Positions 8,102-15,939 of a DNA stretch of 49,145 nucleotides are shown here, piece by piece. Origin of the DNA: Hyphomonadaceae bacterium (GTDB lineage Bacteria; Pseudomonadota; Alphaproteobacteria; Caulobacterales; Aquidulcibacteraceae); assembly GCA_021299265.1 (NCBI GenBank), contig JAJTGP010000135.1:1-49145 (forward strand). Direction: 5' to 3'. Position 1 is the stretch's first letter, and the number at the start of each line of letters is the position of its first letter. The position numbers and the translations under genes were made by a program. Below the pieces are notes generated by a model. It did no database searches. It was given only the letters and a program-made list of their open reading frames with translations, and was not told where the DNA came from.

Positions 8102-8437
8102 GCTCCTGTGGCCTTCGGGTCACAGGTCTTCGCCAAGTTGGTCAAACCAAGCATGTTTCTGGCCTGACCGGGTTTACCCGCCTGCGCACTGCCGTTAACC
8201 ACACTTTCCACAAGTTGAGGGGAACCACTTAAGCATGACTGAGAACTGACACGGGGCGATTGCTGACGCCGCCCATCCAACGATGGTTTGTCTCATTGAT
8301 TTGAGCCGACCCATGCGCGTCGCACTTCAATTCCTTCGTGGCTTTGCCGTCCAACGGCCTTGCTTGAGTTTATTCAAACAGCACGCACTCTAAACCACAC
8401 CAGACGGTGCTTGGCTGTTTTTGATTTTGTGTGACCC
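8102..8437. other. 336-bp intergenic region between kdsA and an ABC exporter gene
   Basis: No convincing long gene lies here. The first 25 bases hold the kdsA hairpin. A 26-codon frame starts at 8313 (MRVALQFLRGF) and ends at 8393 with only a weak upstream ribosome-binding site. A four-codon frame at 8234, read ATG-ACT-GAG-AAC-TGA, follows a good GAGGGGAA. Either could be a leader peptide or chance. I see no tRNA, no clear promoter and no recognised riboswitch. The track ORF at 8098-8280 on the minus strand lacks support. Confidence 0.5.
8105..8126 (+). terminator. Stable TTCG-loop hairpin after kdsA
   Basis: The sequence CCTGTGGCC-TTCG-GGTCACAGG can form a 9-bp stem (one G-U pair) closed by a C-G pair on a UUCG tetraloop, one of the most stable RNA loops. 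It starts four bases after the kdsA stop. There is no following T-tract, so it is either a weak or factor-assisted terminator, or a 3'-end stabiliser that blocks exonucleases. Confidence 0.55.
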
Positions 8438-10282
8438 ATGTCCGACTTTTTTGATGATGAAGACGACGCCTCGACGCGTCAGCAAAAGGCCCATATCGGC
8501 CAGATTATGCATTACCTCTGGCGGCATTGGTCCAGCCAGCCTGTGAAGTTCTTCGCCGTTGTCGTGCTGATGATGGCCTCGACAGCGTGTGAGCTTCTCT
8601 TGCCCGCTTTGTCCGGGCGGATCGTTGAGACTTTGACGAAAGGTCCGCAAGCTGCCGATCGGGCCTTTGAACTGTTTTGGATTTTTGCGGCGATTGCGGC
8701 TGGCATGTTCGTGCTGCGCAACATTCTGGTGCGGGTTTGGAACCTGTTTGCCGCGCGCAATATGGCCAATATCACGAGCGCTAGCTTTCGGGACGTCCAG
8801 CGTTTCTCCAGCCAGTGGCACAGCGACAATTTTGCGGGTGCGACGGTGCGCCGGGTTAGCCGCGCCATGTGGGCCTATGACACTTTGTCCGACAATTTTC
8901 TCTGGTTCATTCTGCCCGCCGCCATTGTCTTGCTTGGCTTGACCGGGATGATGTTGGCAACTTGGCCATTGGTCGGCCTTTATGTTGGTGGGTCGATTAC
9001 GCTGTTCACGCTGGCCAGTATTCTGATTGCGCGGTTTTATATCCAGAAGGCGAATGAGCGATCCAATTCCGCTGATACAGCCATTGGGGCCTCACTGGCA
9101 GATGCTGTCTCGGCCAACCCAACGGTGAAAGCCTTTGGGGCAGAAGCCCGCGAAGAAGCGCGCTTTGGCGGCGTGGTGGAAAAGTGGCGTGGCCTCGTGG
9201 CCACCACTTGGATGCGCTATGCTGACGGTTGGGCCGTGTCCAACATCATCTTATGGTCGCTTCAAGTCGGGCTTTTGGGGCTGGTGCTGATTGAGTGGCG
9301 GGAGGGCCGGGCAAGCCCCGGCGACGCAACCTTTGCTTTGACCAGTTATTTTTTGATCGCCAGCTATCTGCGCAATTTGGGCGAGACAGTACAGCAAGTT
9401 CAGCGTGGCTTTGCCGATATTGAAGACGCCGTCGCCTATAGCTTGGAAGTGGAAGACGTGGCGGATGCACCTAATGCCAAGCGCTTTGTGCAAGGCAATG
9501 GCGAGATTGTGTTCGATCAGGTCACGTTCGGCTATCGCGGGCAGAGCGAGCCCTTGTACCAAGACTTTTCATTGACCATTCAGCCGGGAGAGACCGTGGC
9601 ACTGGTCGGTCAAACCGGGTCAGGCAAGTCCACCTTCGTGAAGCTGTTGCAGCGTCTTTATGATGTCGATGCCGGTGCCATCCGCATAGATGGCCAGGAT
9701 GTGCGGCACGTACGCCAAGATAGTCTGCGCGGCTCCATTGCCTTGGTGCCACAAGACCCAGCCTTGTTTCACCGCAGCCTGCGGGAAAACATCGCCTATG
9801 CCCGCCCGGATGCCAGTCTGGCAGACTTAGAAGCGGCGACGCGGGATGCGCGCGCGTCTGACTTCATTGGTCGTTTGCCGAAGGGGCTTGAGACCCAAGT
9901 GGGTGAGCGGGGGGTTAAATTGTCGGGCGGGGAGCGTCAGCGAGTGGCACTGGCGCGCGCCTTCTTGGCCGATGCCCGTATCTTGATCTTAGATGAGGCG
10001 ACATCCTCACTCGACACCCAAACCGAGCGAGACGTCCAAGATGCGATGAAGGCCTTAGCAAAGGATAAGACGACCATCCTGATTGCGCACCGCCTATCGA
10101 CTGTGCGTGAGGCGGATCGAATCTTGGTGTTTGAATCGGGACGTATCGTTGAACAGGGCACACATGACACCTTGGTGGCAAAAGGTGGTGCCTATGCCCG
10201 CCTCAATGCGCTGTCGGTTGGTGATAAACTGGGCGGCGACCTGGATTTGCATGCCGAGCTGCCCGTCCAGCATGCCCCATAA
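8438..10282 (+). CDS. ABC transporter, fused permease and ATPase (exporter type)
   Basis: This 614-residue protein has an N-terminal exporter membrane domain of about six helices (residues 30-320) and a C-terminal nucleotide-binding domain. The ATPase motifs are complete: Walker A GQTGSGKST, Q-loop VPQDPALF, signature LSGGERQRVALARA, Walker B ILILDEATSS and the H-loop in LIAHRLSTV. It works as a homodimer or heterodimer in the inner membrane and resembles the MsbA/MdlB-like lipid and drug exporters; the cargo cannot be told. The acidic N-terminus (SDFFDDEDD) is unusual but soluble. No strong ribosome-binding site precedes the ATG. It stands alone, with 336 bp upstream. Confidence 0.93.
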   Translation: MSDFFDDEDDASTRQQKAHIGQIMHYLWRHWSSQPVKFFAVVVLMMASTACELLLPALSGRIVETLTKGPQAADRAFELFWIFAAIAAGMFVLRNILVRVWNLFAARNMANITSASFRDVQRFSSQWHSDNFAGATVRRVSRAMWAYDTLSDNFLWFILPAAIVLLGLTGMMLATWPLVGLYVGGSITLFTLASILIARFYIQKANERSNSADTAIGASLADAVSANPTVKAFGAEAREEARFGGVVEKWRGLVATTWMRYADGWAVSNIILWSLQVGLLGLVLIEWREGRASPGDATFALTSYFLIASYLRNLGETVQQVQRGFADIEDAVAYSLEVEDVADAPNAKRFVQGNGEIVFDQVTFGYRGQSEPLYQDFSLTIQPGETVALVGQTGSGKSTFVKLLQRLYDVDAGAIRIDGQDVRHVRQDSLRGSIALVPQDPALFHRSLRENIAYARPDASLADLEAATRDARASDFIGRLPKGLETQVGERGVKLSGGERQRVALARAFLADARILILDEATSSLDTQTERDVQDAMKALAKDKTTILIAHRLSTVREADRILVFESGRIVEQGTHDTLVAKGGAYARLNALSVGDKLGGDLDLHAELPVQHAP

Positions 10283-10338
10283 GGCGACTGATAAGTGTGC
10301 AATGCCAGCCGCTTAACTGCCCTTGCCCTCATCGCAAT

Positions 10339-10370
10339 CCCGTGATCATGTGCGCGCCACAGATCACGGG
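10339..10370. promoter_or_regulatory. Perfect 9-bp inverted repeat upstream of the POT transporter gene
   Basis: CCCGTGATC and GATCACGGG form a perfect 9-bp inverted repeat with a 14-base centre, which itself holds GTG...CAC. A TATAGA hexamer at 10376-10381 lies just downstream and could be the -10 box of the transporter promoter. The right arm would then sit at or beside the -35 region, which is where a repressor operator often lies. Alternatively it is a terminator hairpin for the upstream ABC gene, but no T-tract follows. Confidence 0.45.
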
Positions 10371-10402
10371 GCTGTTATAGACAGCGCTCAGGGGGAGTTA
10401 TC

Positions 10403-12184
10403 ATGTCGGATCTTTGGGGTGTTATTTGGAACATCGTGTTTGCCGGTGGGCTTTTGGTGACGTTGGGAACGATTTTCCCCGTCGCCAGAGAAATGAAAAA
10501 TCACCCCAAAGGCTTGCGCGTCTTGTTCTTTGCCGAAATGTGGGAGCGCTTTTCCTATTACGGGATGCGTGGCCTGCTGACGGTCTATCTGGTCCAGCAC
10601 TTCCTGTTTGACCAAGCCGACGCGCAGAAGACATATTCCTCTTATACAACATTGGTCTATCTCTTGCCCTTGGTCGGCGGGGTGTTGGCAGACCGCTTCT
10701 TAGGCACGCGCAAGGCCATTGCTTTCGGGGCTTTGGCGCTGGTATTTGGCCACTTTGCGATGGGCTTTGAAGGTAAGCCCACCACCCAGACCTTGACCTA
10801 TCAAGGCGCGACTTATGAATTCGTCACCCAAGGACGCAACGAGGATTATGTTGCCAAGCTGAAGATTGGCGAACAAGCCTATGCTTATAGTGCTTCGGAA
10901 AAGGGCATTGAGATCAAGGATCTGCCTGCTACCGCACCCGTTCCTGCCCTCCTGCCGGCTGGCAGCTATGAGTTGAAGAAGGTGAAGTCGGAAGGTCCGT
11001 TTGAGATCATCTTCTACATCGCTCTTTCCTTGATCATTTTGGGCGTGGGCTTTTTGAAGCCCAGTATCTCCTCCATTGTTGGTCAACTCTATCCGGAGGG
11101 CGACCCACGTCGCGATCCGGGCTTCACCCTCTATTATTATGGCATCAATCTGGGGGCTTTCTGGGCCGCCATCCTCTGCGGTGCGTTGGGTACAGTTGTT
11201 GGCTGGTGGGCAGGCTTTGGCCTAGCCGGTGTTGGCATGTTGGCGGGCTATATCGCCTTTGTACGCGGCAAAGACAGCTTGGAAGGCAAGGGCGAACCAC
11301 CTGATCCTGAAGCCTTGAAGAAGAAAGTCTTGGGCCCGATCAATCTTGAGACCGCCATCTATATTGGGGCGATTGTCTCGGTGCCTGCAATCTGGTTCTT
11401 GGTGCAGAACAACCAATTGGTTGGTAATATGCTGGCCTTGGGCTCAGCTGCCGTCCTGATCTACATCGTCTATCATATGATGACGGCATGCAGCAAAGAA
11501 GAAGCCGGTCGCCTGATCTTGGCTTTGGTTTTGATCGCGGCTTCGGTTGTGTTCTGGACGCTGTTTGAACAAGCGGGCTCGTCGCTGTCGCTCTTTACCG
11601 CGACCAATGTGGCTTTGCCGGATAATGGCTTTGTCAGCATCAGTGCACCCCAGACGCAGAGCTTTAACTCAGGCTTTATTCTGATCTTTGCTCCGGCTTT
11701 TGCGTGGCTCTGGGTGAAGCTTGGTCAGCGCAATATGGACCCATCGGCACCGATGAAGTTCGCAATCGCCTTGGTGCAAGTGGGCCTTGGCTTCTTGATC
11801 TTGGTTTGGGGCGCGAAGTTTGCCGATGACCAGGCCCGCGTGCCGGTGATCTTCTTGGCACTCGCCTATCTGCTCCACACGACCGGTGAACTCTGCTTAA
11901 GCCCCGTTGGCCTCAGTTGGATGACGAAATTGTCCACGCCAAAACTGCTCTCAACCTTGATGGCGACATGGTTCTTGGCAAGCTCTGGCGCGCAATATCT
12001 GGGTGGCATCATCGCGCAATTGACCGCTACCGAGACAGTGGCCGGTCAAGTCACCGATCCTGCCAAGGCCTTGGCGACCTCGCTGGAAGTTTTCAGTGCC
12101 ATTGGTCTGTGGTCGATTGGGATCGGGATCGTGATGGCATTGGCTTCTCCACTCCTGAAGAAGCTGGCTCACGGCGTGAAATAA
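10403..12184 (+). CDS. POT family proton-dependent oligopeptide transporter
   Basis: This 593-residue inner-membrane protein belongs to the POT/PTR2 branch of the major facilitator superfamily, which imports di- and tripeptides with protons. The hallmark E-x-x-E-R-F-x-Y-Y motif of helix 1 is present (EMWERFSYYGMRGLL), as is the helix 5 signature in LYYYGINLGAFWAAI. Many hydrophobic helices follow. An extra soluble insert of about 80 residues (near 125-205) separates early helices and is larger than in the E. coli proteins. The start is well placed after AGGGGGAG. It converges with a TonB-dependent receptor gene 16 bp away, so both may serve peptide uptake, though that is inference. Confidence 0.93.
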   Translation: MSDLWGVIWNIVFAGGLLVTLGTIFPVAREMKNHPKGLRVLFFAEMWERFSYYGMRGLLTVYLVQHFLFDQADAQKTYSSYTTLVYLLPLVGGVLADRFLGTRKAIAFGALALVFGHFAMGFEGKPTTQTLTYQGATYEFVTQGRNEDYVAKLKIGEQAYAYSASEKGIEIKDLPATAPVPALLPAGSYELKKVKSEGPFEIIFYIALSLIILGVGFLKPSISSIVGQLYPEGDPRRDPGFTLYYYGINLGAFWAAILCGALGTVVGWWAGFGLAGVGMLAGYIAFVRGKDSLEGKGEPPDPEALKKKVLGPINLETAIYIGAIVSVPAIWFLVQNNQLVGNMLALGSAAVLIYIVYHMMTACSKEEAGRLILALVLIAASVVFWTLFEQAGSSLSLFTATNVALPDNGFVSISAPQTQSFNSGFILIFAPAFAWLWVKLGQRNMDPSAPMKFAIALVQVGLGFLILVWGAKFADDQARVPVIFLALAYLLHTTGELCLSPVGLSWMTKLSTPKLLSTLMATWFLASSGAQYLGGIIAQLTATETVAGQVTDPAKALATSLEVFSAIGLWSIGIGIVMALASPLLKKLAHGVK

Positions 12185-12200
12185 GGTTGGAATCTTCTGG

Positions 12201-14306
12201 TCAGAACGTCCCTTTGACCAGAAGATACCAGACTCCATCCTTGGATCGCTCCCGATATTGGGTTTGACGCACCACCCCTGACCGACGGTCGGGGGTGAAG
12301 TCTGTCCGCAGACGATTGAATGTCGTACCATTTGGATCTTCGACACCAAATTCCAAGCTTAAGTTCTTATACGCCTTGGTCTCAACCCACGCACCCCAGT
12401 TCTGGATCGTATCCCACAGAAAGGTCTGGTTAGGCCGGTATTCCCGGTTATTGTTGCCGCGCCAGTACCAAGCACCCATACGCAACTTCTTTTTGGGAAT
12501 CTCATAAGTGATGTTGGTGTTGAAATTCTTGCCATTCCAGCCAGAAAATGGCCGGGTCTGATTGGTAATTGGGTCTGCCAGCTCTGAATCACGCCAACGG
12601 TAATTGCCCTCAATCTCCAAGCCAGCCAAAAGCGCGGTTAAGGGGATAGCCCAAGAGATGTTGTAACCCCAACGCTCGGCTTCAGGCACATTGCCTAAGG
12701 CAACGCCGCCATTGCGGGTCGGCACAAGGGTCAATTGATCTTCAAATTTTTCCTGAACGAGGGAGACGTTGATCACCCCACGCTTGCCCCAGCGTCGCTC
12801 TACGCCGATCAGGCTTGACCAGACTTGCTCAGGCCGCAATTCGGGATTGCCACTATTTTGGTTGTTATCGCCGACAGAAGCTGAGTCCGCAAAGGCCCCA
12901 AAGTCTAACTGCCCAACGACCCGTTCAACCTCCACCCGATAGGTCCAGCCATCATGGGGCTTCCAAGCCGCCTTGATCCGAGGTTTTGGATAGAAGAATG
13001 AGCGCTTTTTGCCAGAAGCCCCGGTCTGCTCAATGGTCGACCATTCTCCTGTCAGGGTAGATTCGAGGGTTAGTTTGGGCGATAAAGTCCATGAATCGCT
13101 GACGAAGGCTTCCTTTCGGTTCTCTGACACTTCGGTCGAAGAAATGTCAGAAGGGCGAACGACAAAGATCGTGCCGTCGCCCTCCGCATATTGGCCGACG
13201 AAATCCAGACTATTGTAAGCCAGTTCGCCGCCAGTTTCGATTTGATGGGCCCCGAATTTCCTTTTGAATGTTAGGCGCGCCACCCGCTCTTCATTGGTGG
13301 AGTCGGCGACAAAGCGGCCGAAATTTTTAGTTTGCCCAACGGGGTTAAAGCCTGCGAGATCGAGGTTTTCGTCCTCCGTTGCCTTTGCCAATAGCGCAAG
13401 TTTTCCGGTCCAGCCTGCAACATCACGTTCTAAGTCGCCGCCAATTTCCCAGCGCTTAGTCGTGCCTTCTTCCTTACCCTCGTCAACCCGAAACGGCACA
13501 GTCGCGTTCGGCCGAAATGCGACATGGACCCAGTCTCGGGTAAAGTTGCCTTCCATATAGCTGGCATTGGCATTGAGCTTGGTATCGCCAATCTTGCCAT
13601 CCATCGCAAAGGTCGCTTGGGCATATTTTGAACGACGACGATCATCATTCGGCCCGCGCTCTGTAAAGACGCCAGATGGTGACAGAACGCCCTCATAGCC
13701 GATGAAGTCTTCGACATTCTCAATTTCGGCATGCAGACCATTGGTGACGTTAAAACCACCCAGTTTGGAGGTGTAGGAGGTGTCGAGCTTTGGCTTGATC
13801 CGGCCACTGCCGACGCCTGTCGTTTGCACTTCCCATTTACCGCTGGCCTTATTGTTGGCTTTGCGGATGACATTGACGATGAGGCTCTTGCCCGGCGCTA
13901 AAGCGCCAGCGGCCGCCCCTTCCAGAAGCTCAATTTTCTCGACATTGCCCGCCGGAATTCGCGAAAGGATAGCGAATAGGCTCTCATTCTTGCTGGTAGG
14001 CCGTGAGCCGTCGATCAGCACATTGCCTGCTGCCCCACCAAACCCGCGAACAGATTCGCCATCTTCAATGTTAAAGCCAGGAATGCGTACCACCATATCG
14101 GCGGCGGTTTGTGGGGTGATGTCGTTGAAATAGGCGGGTTGGAACGTGCGCTTGCCATCGATCAGATTTGGTAAGGCATTGGTCACGCTTGTAGCTGGGC
14201 TGACCGTTTCTGCCGTCTGCGCCAAAGCAGGTGCCAGGCCAATGCTGCCAACAAAAGCAAGAGGTGCAATCGCAAAAGCGAGTGCTCGGTAAGAGATCAA
14301 AACCAT
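12201..14306 (-). CDS. TonB-dependent outer-membrane receptor
   Basis: This 701-residue protein has a signal peptide (MVLISYRALAFAIAPLAF... to ALAQ), a plug domain at about residues 60-150 (PQTAADMVVRIPGF, VRGFGG, NVLIDGSRP, VEKIELLEG) and a long beta-barrel ending in aromatic Phe (YLLVKGTF), as needed for barrel assembly. Such receptors import large or scarce substrates using the TonB-ExbBD system. The substrate is unknown, and no clear TonB box is visible. I chose the ATG at 14306, which follows GGGGAAG; the track start nine codons earlier has no support. It diverges from the HtrA-like gene and converges with the peptide transporter gene. Confidence 0.92.
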   Translation of the reverse strand: MVLISYRALAFAIAPLAFVGSIGLAPALAQTAETVSPATSVTNALPNLIDGKRTFQPAYFNDITPQTAADMVVRIPGFNIEDGESVRGFGGAAGNVLIDGSRPTSKNESLFAILSRIPAGNVEKIELLEGAAAGALAPGKSLIVNVIRKANNKASGKWEVQTTGVGSGRIKPKLDTSYTSKLGGFNVTNGLHAEIENVEDFIGYEGVLSPSGVFTERGPNDDRRRSKYAQATFAMDGKIGDTKLNANASYMEGNFTRDWVHVAFRPNATVPFRVDEGKEEGTTKRWEIGGDLERDVAGWTGKLALLAKATEDENLDLAGFNPVGQTKNFGRFVADSTNEERVARLTFKRKFGAHQIETGGELAYNSLDFVGQYAEGDGTIFVVRPSDISSTEVSENRKEAFVSDSWTLSPKLTLESTLTGEWSTIEQTGASGKKRSFFYPKPRIKAAWKPHDGWTYRVEVERVVGQLDFGAFADSASVGDNNQNSGNPELRPEQVWSSLIGVERRWGKRGVINVSLVQEKFEDQLTLVPTRNGGVALGNVPEAERWGYNISWAIPLTALLAGLEIEGNYRWRDSELADPITNQTRPFSGWNGKNFNTNITYEIPKKKLRMGAWYWRGNNNREYRPNQTFLWDTIQNWGAWVETKAYKNLSLEFGVEDPNGTTFNRLRTDFTPDRRSGVVRQTQYRERSKDGVWYLLVKGTF

Positions 14307-14480
14307 GGGTGCTTCCCCGCCCAAATAAAGCAATTGACTCCTCTATCCTCGATTATTTCTTCAATTACCCGTGAAAAGGCTGTCATGAAGTTTTTTAAAC
14401 TGAGGGGCTTATGTGATTGCGTGCGCTTTGAGGCTAGGGGTTACTTTCCCAAATGCTCGCTCCGGTTTAAGTCGTACGTC

Positions 14481-15851
14481 ATGATGATTGCGCGCTTGCT
14501 TGCTTGTTTCTGGATTTCGGTAATCGGGTTGGGCCTCTCAGGCCTTGAGCCCGTAGGCGCGCAGAGCGCGGGGCCTGCACCAGCGGGCCCCGCCGTCGGG
14601 TTGGGCAACGGATTCGCTGATCTTTCAGCCCGACTTCAGCCTGCTGTCGTTGCGATCCGGGCCAAGCGCTCCTTGGTCGGTGCCCCGCGCGATTCCGTGC
14701 ATGCAGCAGCAGGGGGGGCTTCAACGGGCTCTGGCTTTGTGATTGATCCGCGCGGCGTTGTCGTTACCAATAATCATGTCATCGAAGGCAACGACCGGTT
14801 TGAGATAATCTTGGTGGATGGCACAGTCCTGCCCGCCACCTTGGTCGGCCGCGACACAGAAACAGACCTCGCCGTTTTACGCGCGACAGGGACGCAGCGT
14901 TTGGCCAGCGTCACTTGGGGCAATAGTGATGCTGCCCGTGTGGGCGATTGGGCCATCGCGATTGGCAGCCCGTTTGGACTTGGTAATTCCCTGTCGGTCG
15001 GGGTGATTTCGGCCCGCAACCGCGATTTGCAGGCCGGGCGCTATGACGACTTCTTGCAGACCGACGCAGCCATCAATCGTGGCAATTCCGGTGGGCCTTT
15101 GTTCAATGCGCGCGGTGAAGTGATTGGCGTCAATACAGCCATTGTTTCGCCCGGCGGCACGCAAGGTGGCTCTGTTGGGGTTGGCTTTGCGGTGCCGTCA
15201 AATTTAGCGCGCAAGATCGTGTCCGACATTCTTCAAACCGGCAGCGTTCAGCGCGGATGGATCGGGCTGCGCGCGCGCCTGTTGACGCCTGAAGAAGGCG
15301 GTACAGGGCAGAATGGCGTCATTGTTGCCGATGTCGCTGCCAACTCGCCTGCTGCCAAGGCCGGTTTGCGCATGGGTGATCGGATCTTGAAATGGGCAGG
15401 TCAGCCCGTGACAGACCCACGTGCCTTAGCTCGCTTTGCCGCAGCAACGCCTGCGGGTGCCAAGGTAAAGCTTGAAGGGTTTCGTGGTCGCCAAGCCATT
15501 TTTGCCAATTTAGTTATCGGACGCTCACCCAGTGAAGCGCGTGCACCAACGCCACAAGCCTCGCCAAGCGTTACGGCAATGGGCCTTGTTCTGCGCGCGG
15601 CTGCGCCGTCAGATCGTCCAAAGCTGCCACCGGAAGTGCGGGTTGTCGTCTCTGCCCTCGATCCGTTTGGGCCGGGCAAGGATCAGGTTCGCCCAGGCGA
15701 TGGCTTGCTAGAGGTGCAAGGCCAAGCGATCGGGAGTCCACAAGAAGCGCGGGCGGCGTTACAGGCTGCGGCCCGCAAACGCGATGCAGTGGTGATCCGT
15801 CTGTACCGGGACGGGCAGCCGATTTACCGGGCGCTGCGTCCGACGCGCTAG
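14481..15851 (+). CDS. HtrA/Deg-like serine protease with PDZ domain
   Basis: This 456-residue periplasmic protein has a signal peptide (MMIARLLACFWISVIGLGL... to VGAQS), a trypsin-like protease domain and C-terminal PDZ repeats. The triad is visible: His in TNNHVIEG, Asp in ETDLAVLR and Ser in NRGNSGGPLF. The first PDZ domain lies near residues 265-345 (GWIGLRARL, SPAAKAGLRMGDRIL). A second, more divergent one ends the protein (VRPGDGLLEVQGQ). It should degrade or refold damaged envelope proteins. The start is uncertain: ATG at 14481 or 14484 gives the best signal peptide, but an ATG at 14385 after GAAAAGG is possible. It diverges from the receptor gene. Confidence 0.9.
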   Translation: MMIARLLACFWISVIGLGLSGLEPVGAQSAGPAPAGPAVGLGNGFADLSARLQPAVVAIRAKRSLVGAPRDSVHAAAGGASTGSGFVIDPRGVVVTNNHVIEGNDRFEIILVDGTVLPATLVGRDTETDLAVLRATGTQRLASVTWGNSDAARVGDWAIAIGSPFGLGNSLSVGVISARNRDLQAGRYDDFLQTDAAINRGNSGGPLFNARGEVIGVNTAIVSPGGTQGGSVGVGFAVPSNLARKIVSDILQTGSVQRGWIGLRARLLTPEEGGTGQNGVIVADVAANSPAAKAGLRMGDRILKWAGQPVTDPRALARFAAATPAGAKVKLEGFRGRQAIFANLVIGRSPSEARAPTPQASPSVTAMGLVLRAAAPSDRPKLPPEVRVVVSALDPFGPGKDQVRPGDGLLEVQGQAIGSPQEARAALQAAARKRDAVVIRLYRDGQPIYRALRPTR

Positions 15852-15939
15852 TAACAGGCAGCGAAGCTAGACCTTTCAGTCCGCCTCGACTATCGCTTGG
15901 CACGCGAAATAGCAGACTTGGTAACCTGGGGAATTCTGG

